A stretch of DNA of 64,000 bases from Anaerolineales bacterium (GTDB lineage: Bacteria; Chloroflexota; Anaerolineae; Anaerolineales; Villigracilaceae): positions 62,001-126,000 of the forward strand of contig JACKAV010000010.1 of the NCBI GenBank assembly GCA_020634895.1. The letters run 5' to 3'. Each line of letters begins with the position of its first letter. Positions within the stretch are counted from its first letter, which is position 1. The position numbers and the translations under genes are program-made. The notes beneath the pieces are model-generated. The model had not been told where the DNA came from, did no database searches, and saw nothing but the letters and a program-made list of their open reading frames with translations. Positions 16,870 through 24,872 of this stretch are shown piece by piece.

Positions 16870-17655
16870 TCATGCGGAAGCGCCAGAGTAATTGCGCAAT
16901 CCTATTCTCCAAATTACACGTGAAATAATGAATAGCGCAACGGTCAACCCAAGTGCGACCAACCAGGTTTGAAGCGTCAAACGCCCAGTCAACGCCTCGG
17001 CAGGGACTGTTACAGCAAATGCGACCGGCACGAGAAACGTCAGACCATAACGCAGCCAATTGGGATAGATATCCACGGGCCAGCGTCCGGCGGCGTAAAG
17101 ACCTTCAAACAGGTTGGCGATCTCATGAACGCGCACGAACCAGAAAGCTGTCGACGTGATGATCAACCAAAAGCAATAGACCATTACGGCGCCCATCACC
17201 AATGCTGAGAGAAACCCAAGCACAGACCACAAGTCAACGAGCCAGTTCAATTGGATCAATGCAACAACAAGCACAACAAAACCCGTCAACACATCGACCA
17301 TTTGCCACAAACGAAATTCGCGCACGCTGATGAACAACTGCGCATCGGCTGGTTTCGTAAGGGCGTAGTCAAGCGTCCCTTCGCGAATCTCTTCCATCAA
17401 GCGTTCCATGTTCGGCTGCACAGCGGCGCGGATCACTCCACCTGTAATGGTGAACACTCCCATCACAGCCAGGAGTTCGGCTTTGTTCCAACCGCCCAAT
17501 TCGGAAGTTTGCGCAAAGACAAGATTGAGACCGATCAATCCTGTGGCAAGGGCAATGAACGTTTGCAGGATCTGAATATAAAGATTGGCGCGATATTGGA
17601 ATTCATTCATGATCCCAATTCGCAGGTAACTAAAAGCCAAACGAAAACCTTGCAT
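16870..17655 (-). CDS. ABC-2 exporter permease B, set 2
   Basis: A 261-residue COG3694-like permease. The ATG at 17655 is chosen because GGGAGG lies seven bases upstream and the codon sits two bases after the previous stop; the frame extends further upstream but lacks such a site. Six hydrophobic segments are visible, with the ATPase-facing loop EEIREGTLDYALTKPADAQL. It is the last gene of the minus-strand exporter operon. Confidence 0.87.
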   Translation of the reverse strand: MQGFRLAFSYLRIGIMNEFQYRANLYIQILQTFIALATGLIGLNLVFAQTSELGGWNKAELLAVMGVFTITGGVIRAAVQPNMERLMEEIREGTLDYALTKPADAQLFISVREFRLWQMVDVLTGFVVLVVALIQLNWLVDLWSVLGFLSALVMGAVMVYCFWLIITSTAFWFVRVHEIANLFEGLYAAGRWPVDIYPNWLRYGLTFLVPVAFAVTVPAEALTGRLTLQTWLVALGLTVALFIISRVIWRIGLRNYSGASA

Positions 17656-17657
17656 GA

Positions 17658-18461
17658 TTATCCTCCCACCGCCGAGAAACGGCGAATGGCGACCTTCCAA
17701 ATCAGGCTGACGGCAACCGCACCAGAGATGATCCACGCGAGCTGCATGCCCAAACCAAGAAGCAAATCATTTGTCGCCATATTTCCAACCAGAGACTCGA
17801 TCGGAAAACCAAATGCCCACCGGAACGGAAAGAACCATGCCAAACGCTGTACCCAATCGGGCATAAGCGAAAGCGGAACGAGCCGTCCCGAAAGAACAAG
17901 CTCGGCGGCAAAATACAATTCAAAGAGAGCGCTGACGCGCGTCGTCCAAAAAGTGACCATGCCCAAGAGCGAAAGCGTCATTGTTCTAATCAAATATGCG
18001 AACCATATCGCAAAGAAGAAAACCGCGCCTTGTATCAGGGTCGGGTGCAAATCCGGTTTGAAAAAGAACGACAGGGCAAACGCAAGCGGGATCCACAAAA
18101 TGATGACGATGATCTTCCAGCCCGCGAAATACGAAACATCATAATGCAGCGGATGAATGGGACGCATCAGACTCATCGACAACTGCCCCTGACGAATGCG
18201 CCATTCCCACCCGTAAGGCGTGAACACGACATTCATATTGCGCACCAGAGTCCACACAATGTAATAGGCGGCAAAAGCGCCGGGTGTGTACCCGCCCACC
18301 ATGCCGCCCTGCTGCGTCGCCACCGTAGACCAGACTACCATGTAGATCACCGGTTCAGCGATCATGCCGATCATGTAAAAATAATTGGCAATGGGATACT
18401 GCCACTGTTCCAGAACAGCCAGTTTCATGGACGATAGATAAAAGTCGATATATCGTTTCAT
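17658..18461 (-). CDS. ABC-2 exporter permease A, set 2
   Basis: A 267-residue COG4587-like permease with an N-terminal amphipathic segment and about six helices. Its ATG overlaps the stop of the upstream ATPase gene as ATGA, so translation is coupled. The loop EWRIRQGQLSMSLMRPIHPL is the presumed ATPase contact. It pairs with the downstream permease to form the translocation path. Confidence 0.87.
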   Translation of the reverse strand: MKRYIDFYLSSMKLAVLEQWQYPIANYFYMIGMIAEPVIYMVVWSTVATQQGGMVGGYTPGAFAAYYIVWTLVRNMNVVFTPYGWEWRIRQGQLSMSLMRPIHPLHYDVSYFAGWKIIVIILWIPLAFALSFFFKPDLHPTLIQGAVFFFAIWFAYLIRTMTLSLLGMVTFWTTRVSALFELYFAAELVLSGRLVPLSLMPDWVQRLAWFFPFRWAFGFPIESLVGNMATNDLLLGLGMQLAWIISGAVAVSLIWKVAIRRFSAVGG

Positions 18462-19444
18462 TCCATTGCTTCCTTTTGAACGGAGAAAACCGACTCGATC
18501 ACGTCCTCGATGGGAATGGCTTCCACTGTGAGATCATCCACGACAAGCTCATTGAGCAGACGGGTTGTGACAGCCGAGGTCTTCTCTTTTGGGACGCGCA
18601 TCGTTACACGCAATCCATCCACAGAAACGACTTCACCATATTGGCTCAAGTCGGCAACGGGATTACTGAGCGTAAAACCAACCGTTTTGAATGCAGAGAA
18701 CTTTTCGACCAGTTTCGAAAGGTCCCCATCGAACAGCAGCCGCCCGTGGTGGATGACGATGACGCGCCTGCATAATGCTTCCACATCCGCCATGTAGTGA
18801 CTTGTCAGCAACACTGTCGCGTCGTAGCGCTTGTTGTATTCCGCAATGAAGGTACGGATGCGCTTCTGCATGGTCACATCCAAACCGAGGGTCGGCTCGT
18901 CGAGGAACAGGATTTTCGGCTTGTGCAGCAGCGCGCCGACAATTTCCATTTTCATGCGTTCACCCAAAGAAAGGTTGCGGACAGGTTTCTGCACAAGGTC
19001 TTTCAGGTCGAGCATTTCAATGAACTCATCACGTGTGCGCTTAAAATCGTCAGCAGGGATGCTGTAAATGGCACGCTGTAGATCAAATGAATCCAGGGCA
19101 GGCAAGTCCCATGAAAGCTGGTTACGGTTTCCCATGACCAATGTGATCTGCCGCAGATAATCATGCGAACGCTTGGAAGGTTCGTAATCCAAAACGGATA
19201 CGCCACCCGAGGTCGGGTATAAAAGTCCGCTGAGCATCTTGAGTGTGGTGGTTTTGCCAGCGCCGTTCGGTCCGAGAAAACCGACCACCTCACCGGGTTG
19301 GATCTCGAACGAGATACCATCCACGGCTTTGACGGTTTTATAGGTGCGTTTGAAAAGACCTTTTGCGGCGGCTTTCAAGCCTGCTTCACGTTCAGGAACC
19401 TGATAATGCTTTGCCAGTTTCGAGATCGAAATGACAGATGACAT
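18458..19444 (-). CDS. ABC-2 exporter ATPase (COG4586 type), set 2
   Basis: A 328-residue ATPase with GPNGAGKTTTLKML (Walker A), LSLGERMKMEIVGALL (signature), KILFLDEPTLGLD (Walker B) and LLTSHYMADVEALCRR. The N-terminal VPEREAGLKAAAKGLFKR stretch parallels the set 1 ATPase extension. The C-terminal 100 residues form the regulatory domain usual in this group. AGGAG lies eight bases before the ATG. Its leader RNA contains a 20-codon reading frame and an intrinsic terminator (19505-19615), so expression is probably controlled by attenuation. Confidence 0.9.
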   Translation of the reverse strand: MSSVISISKLAKHYQVPEREAGLKAAAKGLFKRTYKTVKAVDGISFEIQPGEVVGFLGPNGAGKTTTLKMLSGLLYPTSGGVSVLDYEPSKRSHDYLRQITLVMGNRNQLSWDLPALDSFDLQRAIYSIPADDFKRTRDEFIEMLDLKDLVQKPVRNLSLGERMKMEIVGALLHKPKILFLDEPTLGLDVTMQKRIRTFIAEYNKRYDATVLLTSHYMADVEALCRRVIVIHHGRLLFDGDLSKLVEKFSAFKTVGFTLSNPVADLSQYGEVVSVDGLRVTMRVPKEKTSAVTTRLLNELVVDDLTVEAIPIEDVIESVFSVQKEAME

Positions 19445-19504
19445 GCAATTCTCCTAGTTGTTTTGATACATATTTGGTAACAACGAATTCCGCCCAGGGG
19501 TAAT

Positions 19505-19532
19505 AAAAAACCGCAGGGCACGCGCCTGCGGT
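19505..19532 (-). terminator. Leader terminator (attenuator) of exporter set 2
   Basis: Read on the minus strand, arms accgcagg/cctgcggt (19525-19532 and 19510-19517) form an eight-base stem directly followed by a T run (19505-19510). It lies 20 bases after the leader-peptide stop and about 60 bases before the ATPase start, so transcripts initiated at 19654-19682 would end here unless antiterminated. Confidence 0.75.
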
Positions 19533-19552
19533 CAAGGTGTTCAGGGAGAAAA

Positions 19553-19615
19553 TTACCCTGTTAACCCAATGAGAGGCACGCGAAAGTCAGTGGTTCTTTC
19601 AGCAGTCTTTATCAT
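19553..19615 (-). CDS. Putative 20-residue leader peptide of exporter set 2
   Basis: A short frame encoding MIKTAERTTDFRVPLIGLTG starts seven bases after a perfect AAAGGAGG ribosome site and ends just before the attenuator. The ribosome site (gaggcac on the minus strand, bases 19621-19627) is exactly complementary over seven bases to codons 13-15 (19573-19579), so the RNA can hide its own ribosome site. This architecture resembles drug-responsive translational or transcriptional attenuators ahead of resistance and efflux genes. I know of no matching peptide family; function is inferred from position only. Confidence 0.55.
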   Translation of the reverse strand: MIKTAERTTDFRVPLIGLTG

Positions 19616-19653
19616 TCGAAGTGCCTCCTTTCAGATTAGAATTGAACTGGCAC

Positions 19654-19682
19654 AGTTTATCACATCCAAAATCGGTCTGCAA
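19654..19682 (-). promoter_or_regulatory. Promoter of exporter set 2 leader
   Basis: On the minus strand, TTGCAG (19682-19677) and TAAACT (19659-19654) are separated by 17 bases. Transcription would begin near 19647, about 30 bases upstream of the leader peptide. The -35 box ends only 17 bases from the divergent DinB-like start. Confidence 0.5.
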
Positions 19683-19698
19683 GACGGAAATCAAAAAC

Positions 19699-20220
19699 AT
19701 GAACAAACAAGAGATCGAAAAGCAATTGGAAGAAACTCACAAACGTTTCATTGCGTTGGTGAACGCCATCCCTGAAGAAAGCTACTCGCTCCCCACGGAA
19801 AATCCGGCGTGGACGGTGGGCGACGTTCTCTTTCACATTACGCTCGGTCCACGGGCGCTGGCGCTCGAGGTATGGATGCTTGTCTACATGCGCGGATTGT
19901 TCGGTTTTGTGATGAGAAATTTCCCATCACGGTTCTTCAACTCAGCCAACGCCTGGGTCGGGCGGCAGAACCGAATCAGCCGTCGGCGGGTGCTCAAGGC
20001 TTACGGGAGGGCGCATACAGCCGTCCTGTCCGTTTTGAAGCGTGTGCGGGAGGAGGAGTTGGTCAAATCGGTGGTGTATCCGCCGGATTTTGTATCCAAT
20101 CTGGCTGGTGAGGTCACGCCAGAACGTCTTTTTCTTTATGTGACGGGGCATTTTGAGGAGCACGCCAAACAGTTGGAGACTGTTTCGAGCAAAGATTCCC
20201 AGAGCCAAATTCTGGTATAA
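19699..20220 (+). CDS. DinB-like / mycothiol-dependent maleylpyruvate isomerase-fold protein
   Basis: A 173-residue helical protein. The N-terminal helix (IEKQLEETHKRFIALVNAIPEE) followed by PAWTVGDVLFHI is the hallmark of the DinB four-helix bundle, where the conserved His contributes to a metal site. A second His falls in YVTGHFEEHAKQLE near the C-terminus. Such proteins are metal-dependent transferases or stress proteins; the substrate is unknown. The ATG at 19699 is preferred to a GTG at 19621 because the upstream 26 residues have no DinB character and overlap the exporter leader. The gene's stop codon is part of the rpsO promoter. Confidence 0.78.
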   Translation: MNKQEIEKQLEETHKRFIALVNAIPEESYSLPTENPAWTVGDVLFHITLGPRALALEVWMLVYMRGLFGFVMRNFPSRFFNSANAWVGRQNRISRRRVLKAYGRAHTAVLSVLKRVREEELVKSVVYPPDFVSNLAGEVTPERLFLYVTGHFEEHAKQLETVSSKDSQSQILV

Positions 20221-20221
20221 T
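20213..20221 (+). promoter_or_regulatory. Extended -10 promoter for rpsO
   Basis: TGGTATAAT is a perfect extended -10 (TGn plus TATAAT), which explains the lack of a recognisable -35. It overlaps the stop codon of the DinB-like gene. Transcription from about 20228 leaves a leader near 78 bases, a candidate site for S15 autoregulation. Confidence 0.65.
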
Positions 20222-20305
20222 TCCTCCCCGTGACTGGTCCTACCGACGGTGTAAGCTATCGGCAAGGAGACCTGCATAGATTTTGAGAAAGGAGACGCAT
20301 ACGTC

Positions 20306-20578
20306 ATGCCGCTTGCAAAGGAAGTTAAGGCAAAGGCGATCGAGGATTTCCATCGCCACGAGAAGGATACAGGCTCCCCTGAGGTTCAGGTAGCCATCCT
20401 GACCAACCGCATCAACCAGCTGACCGAGCACCTGCGCAGCAACAAACAGGATCAATCCTGCCGCCGTGGTCTGCTCAAACTCGTTGGACAGCGCCGTCGG
20501 CTGCTCACCTATCTGCGTAAGAGCGATTACAACGCATATCTTAGTGTGACCGATCGATTGCATTTGCGCCGCAAGTAA
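20306..20578 (+). CDS. rpsO: 30S ribosomal protein S15
   Basis: A 90-residue protein of standard length. It contains the S15 signature: [19 protein letters not shown], followed by [19 protein letters not shown] and the C-terminal [18 protein letters not shown]15 binds the central domain of 16S rRNA early in assembly and in several bacteria represses its own translation through its leader. GGAG lies about 14 bases before the ATG. The downstream neighbour is pnp, the same order as in many bacteria. Confidence 0.98.
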   Translation: MPLAKEVKAKAIEDFHRHEKDTGSPEVQVAILTNRINQLTEHLRSNKQDQSCRRGLLKLVGQRRRLLTYLRKSDYNAYLSVTDRLHLRRK

Positions 20579-20595
20579 ATTAAGAACGTAACCCC

Positions 20596-20622
20596 GTAGG
20601 GGCACGGTAACCGTGCCCCTAC
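20596..20622. repeat. Palindromic interspersed repeat (GTAGGGGC type)
   Basis: Perfect 12-base arms gtaggggcacgg and ccgtgcccctac with loop taa. There is no T run, so it is not a terminator. It resembles short REP-like palindromes seen between genes in other bacteria, and probably occurs elsewhere in this genome. Confidence 0.65.
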
Positions 20623-20638
20623 ATTGTGTAAACCCGTC

Positions 20639-20712
20639 GTCAGGAATTGAATAGCGCGAACAACCCCGTTGTTCCCACTCTTCAGTCCCTGACCCGAGGC
20701 GGGAGTTTTTTA
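20639..20712 (+). promoter_or_regulatory. Structured leader between rpsO and pnp with terminator-like end
   Basis: A long hairpin has an outer stem gtcagg/cctgac (20639-20644, 20688-20693) and inner stem gaacaac/gttgttc (20658-20664, 20668-20674). A short cccg/cggg hairpin (20693-20703) with six T follows. This could be an attenuator or an RNase-processed stem controlling pnp. In Escherichia coli the rpsO-pnp spacer carries an RNase III site used for PNPase autoregulation; equivalence here is inference. Confidence 0.5.
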
Positions 20713-20740
20713 TGGAGTGCAAGGGTGTAAAACTTTGCCG

Positions 20741-20779
20741 TCGGCAATCGAAATTGCCGAACTCCAACCAACTATAGGA
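20741..20779 (+). promoter_or_regulatory. Hairpin and anti-ribosome-site ahead of pnp
   Basis: An eight-base stem tcggcaat/attgccga closes a CGAA tetraloop (20741-20760). It is followed by ctcc (20762-20765), which could pair with the ggag ribosome site (20776-20779). It may limit access of ribosomes to pnp. Confidence 0.4.
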
Positions 20780-20790
20780 GACAATCAAAT

Positions 20791-23043
20791 ATGAACTTCG
20801 AAGGTAAACGATATTCGACCGTCGTGGGAAACAAGACGGTTACCATCGAGACGGGTCGCCTTGCCGGACAGGCTGGCGGCGCGTTAACGCTTGGCATCGA
20901 CGATGCCATTGTGTTCGCTTCCGCCACCATGGGCGGAGTCCGCGACGGGATCGATTTCTTCCCGTTGAGCGTGGATTACGAAGAAAGGCTGTACGCGGGA
21001 GGAAAGATTCCCGGCTCATTCTTCCGCCGTGAGGGGCGCGCCTCTACAGAGTCGATCCTCACTGCCCGTTTGACCGACCGCCCGCTTCGCCCGCTCTTTC
21101 AGGATGGAATGCGGAATGAAGTGCAGGTCATCATGTACTCATTCTCATCCGACGGCATCAATCCGCTGGACATTCTCGCCATCAACGCCGCTTCGACAGC
21201 GATCATGATCTCAGACATCCCCTGGGGCGGACCGGTCGGCGCTGTCCGCGTGGGGCGCGTGGACGGTGAATTCGTCATTAACCCGACCTTCGCCGAAATG
21301 GACGCATCCGACCTTGACCTGCGGATTGCAGGCACAAAGGACGCCATTCTCATGGTGGAATGCGGCGCGAACGAAATTCCCGAAGATGTAATGGTGGCTG
21401 CGCTTGAACTGGGTCACCAGTCCATTCAGCCGCTGATCGAACTTCAGTTGCAAATGGCTGCCGAGATTGGCAAGCCCAAGCGTGAGATCACCCTTTTCCT
21501 GCCCAGCGACGATATCCGCAAGAAGGTCTTCGACAAGGTCAGCGGACCAATGAACGAACTGCTCGACAAGCCGCTTTCCAAAGTGGAATTCTATTCCGGC
21601 ATGGACGAGATCAAGGAAGTTGCAAAGGAAGAATTTGTGACTGTTCCCGAAGGCGGCGACCCTGCCAATTACATGAGCAGCGCCGACTTCAAAGAAGCGT
21701 TCAACATGGCGGAGCAGGCTGTTGTCCGCGAGCGCATTTTGAGCATGGGCAAGCGCCCCGACGGGCGCACCCCGACCGACATCCGCCCGATCTGGTGTGA
21801 CGTGAATGTGTCGCCCCGTGCGCATGGAACCGGTCTGTTCACCCGCGGTGAGACGCAAATCCTCTCCTTTGCCACGCTTGGAACTTTGGGCGAAGCGCAG
21901 GAATTGGACAACCTCTCCCCGAACGACACCAAACGCTACATGCACCACTACAACTTCCCGCCCTTCTCCACCGGCGAGGTCAAGCCTCTTCGTGGACAGA
22001 GCAGGCGCGAGGTCGGTCATGGGGCGCTGGCAGAACGCGCGCTGGAACCCGTCATCCCGACCGAGGAAACCTTCCCATACGCCATCCGCGTCGTGTCTGA
22101 GGCGTTGTCCTCCAATGGCTCGACATCGATGGGCTCGGTCTGCGGATCGACCATGGCATTGATGGATGCGGGCGTGCCGATCAAGGCTCCCGTTTCCGGC
22201 GTGGCGATGGGTCTTATCACCGACGATTCCGGTCGTTATAAGATTTTGACCGACATTCAAGGAACCGAAGATCACCTCGGCGATATGGACTTCAAAGTCG
22301 CTGGAACCGCCCAGGGCATCACCGCCCTGCAAATGGACATCAAGATCAGCGGACTGAGCACCCAAATGATGAAGGAAGCGCTCGAGCAGGCTCGCGGCGC
22401 ACGCATGTTCATCATGGACAAAATGCTGGCTGCCATTTCAGAACCGCGCAAGGAACTCAAGCCGCATGCCCCGCGCATCATCACCGTCAAGATCCCTGTG
22501 GATAAGATCGGCGCGTTGATCGGACCGGGCGGCAAGAACATCCGCGCATTGCAGGAAGAAACCGGCGTCAAGATCGACATCGAAGAAGACGGCACTGTTT
22601 ACATTGCCTCAACCAGCGGTGAAGGTGCCAAGATCGCGCAGGAGCGCATCGAAATGATGGGCGAATCCGCAGTGCCTGGAAACATCTATACCGGCAAGGT
22701 TGTGCGTGTGGAAGCTTTCGGCGCATTCGTGAACATCCTGCCCGGCGTGGATGGTCTTGTACACATCTCCCAACTTGACAGCGAACGCATCGAAAAAGTG
22801 GAAGATATCTGTGTAGTCGGCGATGAACTGACAGTCATGGTCACCGACGTCGACCAGAACGGCAAGATCCGCCTCTCACGTCAAGCTGTGCTTGAAGGCT
22901 GGACGTTGGAAGAAGCCCGCGAGAAAGATAAAGGCGGCAACGGCGGTCGCTCCGGCGGCGGACGTGGTGGTCCACGCGGCGGCGACCGAGGCGGTCGCGG
23001 CGGAGATCGTCGTGGCGGTGGTGACCGCGGCGGACGGCGATAA
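20791..23043 (+). CDS. pnp: Polynucleotide phosphorylase
   Basis: A 750-residue 3'-5' exoribonuclease that degrades RNA phosphorolytically. Two RNase PH domains are visible (residues 10-230 and 315-540; the second contains FSTGEVKPLRGQSRREVGHG and the phosphate-site region SNGSTSMGSVCG). They are followed by a KH domain (about 565-625, with GALIGPGGKNIRALQEETG) and an S1 domain (about 628-700). A C-terminal tail from about residue 712 is almost purely Gly, Arg and Asp, in RGG-like repeats that may add RNA binding. AGGAG lies ten bases before the ATG. A strong terminator follows. Confidence 0.98.
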   Translation: MNFEGKRYSTVVGNKTVTIETGRLAGQAGGALTLGIDDAIVFASATMGGVRDGIDFFPLSVDYEERLYAGGKIPGSFFRREGRASTESILTARLTDRPLRPLFQDGMRNEVQVIMYSFSSDGINPLDILAINAASTAIMISDIPWGGPVGAVRVGRVDGEFVINPTFAEMDASDLDLRIAGTKDAILMVECGANEIPEDVMVAALELGHQSIQPLIELQLQMAAEIGKPKREITLFLPSDDIRKKVFDKVSGPMNELLDKPLSKVEFYSGMDEIKEVAKEEFVTVPEGGDPANYMSSADFKEAFNMAEQAVVRERILSMGKRPDGRTPTDIRPIWCDVNVSPRAHGTGLFTRGETQILSFATLGTLGEAQELDNLSPNDTKRYMHHYNFPPFSTGEVKPLRGQSRREVGHGALAERALEPVIPTEETFPYAIRVVSEALSSNGSTSMGSVCGSTMALMDAGVPIKAPVSGVAMGLITDDSGRYKILTDIQGTEDHLGDMDFKVAGTAQGITALQMDIKISGLSTQMMKEALEQARGARMFIMDKMLAAISEPRKELKPHAPRIITVKIPVDKIGALIGPGGKNIRALQEETGVKIDIEEDGTVYIASTSGEGAKIAQERIEMMGESAVPGNIYTGKVVRVEAFGAFVNILPGVDGLVHISQLDSERIEKVEDICVVGDELTVMVTDVDQNGKIRLSRQAVLEGWTLEEAREKDKGGNGGRSGGGRGGPRGGDRGGRGGDRRGGGDRGGRR

Positions 23044-23062
23044 GAAAATAGTTGATAAAGTC

Positions 23063-23096
23063 AAACGGGCGAAGTTAAACTGCGCCCGTTTTTTTA
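23063..23096 (+). terminator. Terminator after pnp
   Basis: Arms acgggcg and cgcccgt (ending at 23089) with a long T run form a rho-independent terminator 20 bases after the pnp stop. Confidence 0.92.
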
Positions 23097-23114
23097 TGTT
23101 AAACTCCAATTGCC

Positions 23115-23843
23115 ATGGACGAAAACACCTTTGAGAAAGCAGTTTATAAAAACTGGACAGACTATTTTGAATGTCCGCTTGAAACAGCCAATACCCCGGG
23201 GACGACTCTCCGACCGGAAAGCAAACTCGATGAGAGCAAACTCCTCGATATTTCCTATATTGGCAAACATACTTTTGTCCGGCTAGACCCGGCGTATCAC
23301 ACCCAACTTGACCAACTTGTAAATAAACTTCCGCCCAACACGTCGCTTACAGGTGAACATATTCAAGCAGCATGGGAGAAGGATGCGGTCCTTTCACGCG
23401 ATTTCGGGGCAATGTATTACTTGTTCCCTCCCGAACTGCCTGATTATTTGCCGCCCAAACCTTACACACTGCGTCAACTGTCAGAAGATGACGAGGAGGT
23501 GATGTCTGCTTTGCACGCGGCAAACACACCTGAAGAAGTGGACGAAGGCTATGTGGAAGTCTCGCATCAGATCGTCTTTGGGTGTTTCCACAACGGACAG
23601 CTTGTCTCCGCTGCAAGCGGATATGAACGCACCGGCTTCCTGGATATTGGCGTTCTAACGCACCCCGGCTTCCGCAAAAAAGGATTGGGAAAGGCAGTTG
23701 TTGGCGCGCTTTGCAATTGGTCGATCGAGAATGGCATGATCGCACAATATCGTCACGACAGCACGAATGTAAATTCCCAAAAAGTCGCCGTTTCGCTGAA
23801 CTTCCGGTTGTATTTCAAAACAGAAGGTTTTTCTCTCAAATAA
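23115..23843 (+). CDS. GNAT family N-acetyltransferase
   Basis: A 242-residue protein with the acetyl-CoA binding part of the GNAT fold in its C-terminal third: LDIGVLTHPGFRKKGLGKAVVGALCNW contains the R-K-x-G-L-G pyrophosphate loop. The last strand region (NVNSQKVAVSLNFRLYFKTEGF) resembles the conserved N-x-x-S-x-x-V-A motif of GNATs that act on small molecules. The N-terminal 140 residues have no recognised domain. There is no ribosome site before the ATG. The substrate is unknown. Confidence 0.8.
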   Translation: MDENTFEKAVYKNWTDYFECPLETANTPGTTLRPESKLDESKLLDISYIGKHTFVRLDPAYHTQLDQLVNKLPPNTSLTGEHIQAAWEKDAVLSRDFGAMYYLFPPELPDYLPPKPYTLRQLSEDDEEVMSALHAANTPEEVDEGYVEVSHQIVFGCFHNGQLVSAASGYERTGFLDIGVLTHPGFRKKGLGKAVVGALCNWSIENGMIAQYRHDSTNVNSQKVAVSLNFRLYFKTEGFSLK

Positions 23844-23859
23844 AACAGGAGCAATTCCC

Positions 23860-24261
23860 ATGCCCACACTCAACATTGGACAAAAAGCCACCCGCACACA
23901 AACCATCACGGATGAGATGATCCGAACTTTTGCCGCACTTACAGGCGACTCCAACCCTGTCCACCTTGATGATGCCTTCGCTGCCACCACTCGCTTTGGT
24001 CGGCGTATTGCGCACGGGATGCTGGCAGCCAGTCTCATCTCTGCGGCACTTGCCAACGATCTGCCCGGTCCAGGAACTGTCTACCTAAGTCAGTCCATAC
24101 AGTTCAAAGCTCCCGTATTTCCGGGGGATACCATCACAGCCATTATCGAAGTCAAATCCATTCGAAACGACAAACCGATCGCGATACTGACGACAATATG
24201 TGTAAATCAGGAAAATGTCACAATCATTGAAGGTGAAGCTGCAGTATTGATGAGCAGCTGA
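23860..24261 (+). CDS. MaoC-like (R)-enoyl-CoA hydratase
   Basis: A 133-residue single hotdog-fold protein. The hydratase 2 motif is complete: AALTGDSNPVHLDDAFA gives the catalytic Asp and His, followed by RIAHGMLAASLISA. YLSQSIQFKAPVFPGDTI is the typical second half. It hydrates trans-2-enoyl-CoA to the (R)-3-hydroxyacyl-CoA, linking beta-oxidation to hydroxyalkanoate or other lipid routes. No polyhydroxyalkanoate synthase is in the window. AGGAG precedes the start, which lies 16 bases after the GNAT gene, so they may be co-transcribed. Confidence 0.88.
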   Translation: MPTLNIGQKATRTQTITDEMIRTFAALTGDSNPVHLDDAFAATTRFGRRIAHGMLAASLISAALANDLPGPGTVYLSQSIQFKAPVFPGDTITAIIEVKSIRNDKPIAILTTICVNQENVTIIEGEAAVLMSS

Positions 24262-24266
24262 ACGCT

Positions 24267-24872
24267 TCACTTTTCATATTTAGCCAACATTCCTTCCAGG
24301 GTGTTTTTTACATCTGCCCATTCTGAATCTACGATGCTGTAGTAAACCGAATTACGGATATATCCATCCGGCAGGATCATATGATTCCGCAGAGTACCCT
24401 CAAGCTTCGCTCCGATCCGCTCAATGGCACGCTGTGATCGCTCGTTACGCGAATCCGTTTTGATCTGGACGCGGATCGCCTTGAGAGTTTCAAAGGCGTG
24501 TTGAAGCAACAAATATTTACATTCAGTATTAACGGCAGTCCGCTGGAATTTCGCGCCATACCAGGTTCCGCCGATCTCCAGCCCGCGGTCGTTGGGGAAA
24601 ATATTCAGGTAACGGGTCGCCCCTGCCACTTTACCAGATTCAAGATGAATGGCAACGAATGGCAGATCACCACCACGTTTCTCGCGCTCCAAAATGTCGA
24701 GAACCCAATTGCGCATGTCCGCTTCTGTTTTCATGTCACCATAAAGCATGAAATGCCAGAAATCCTGACCAACGCCAATCTCAGCCAACCCCGGAATATG
24801 CGCCTCACTCAGCGGCTCAAGCCGGACGTGCTTTCCCTGCAATGTTACACGCGATACCCAATGATTCGTCAT
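24267..24872 (-). CDS. GNAT acetyltransferase, RimJ/RimL-like
   Basis: A 201-residue protein beginning with the motif LQGKHVRLEPLSEAHIPGLA, diagnostic of the RimJ/RimL branch, and containing LEIGGTWYGAKFQRTAVNTECKYLLL and SDRSNERSQRAI-like elements (KTDSRNERSQRAIERIGAKLEG). These enzymes acetylate protein N-termini or amino compounds. The ATG at 24872 overlaps the murE stop as ATGA, so it is translationally coupled; a GTG four codons upstream is less likely. Pairing with murE is probably incidental. Confidence 0.85.
   Translation of the reverse strand: MTNHWVSRVTLQGKHVRLEPLSEAHIPGLAEIGVGQDFWHFMLYGDMKTEADMRNWVLDILEREKRGGDLPFVAIHLESGKVAGATRYLNIFPNDRGLEIGGTWYGAKFQRTAVNTECKYLLLQHAFETLKAIRVQIKTDSRNERSQRAIERIGAKLEGTLRNHMILPDGYIRNSVYYSIVDSEWADVKNTLEGMLAKYEK

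Noticed and set aside
21211..22365. Open frame of 384 codons opposite pnp
   Set aside because: The pnp frame carries all catalytic and RNA-binding motifs; the opposite frame is a composition effect of GC-rich codons.
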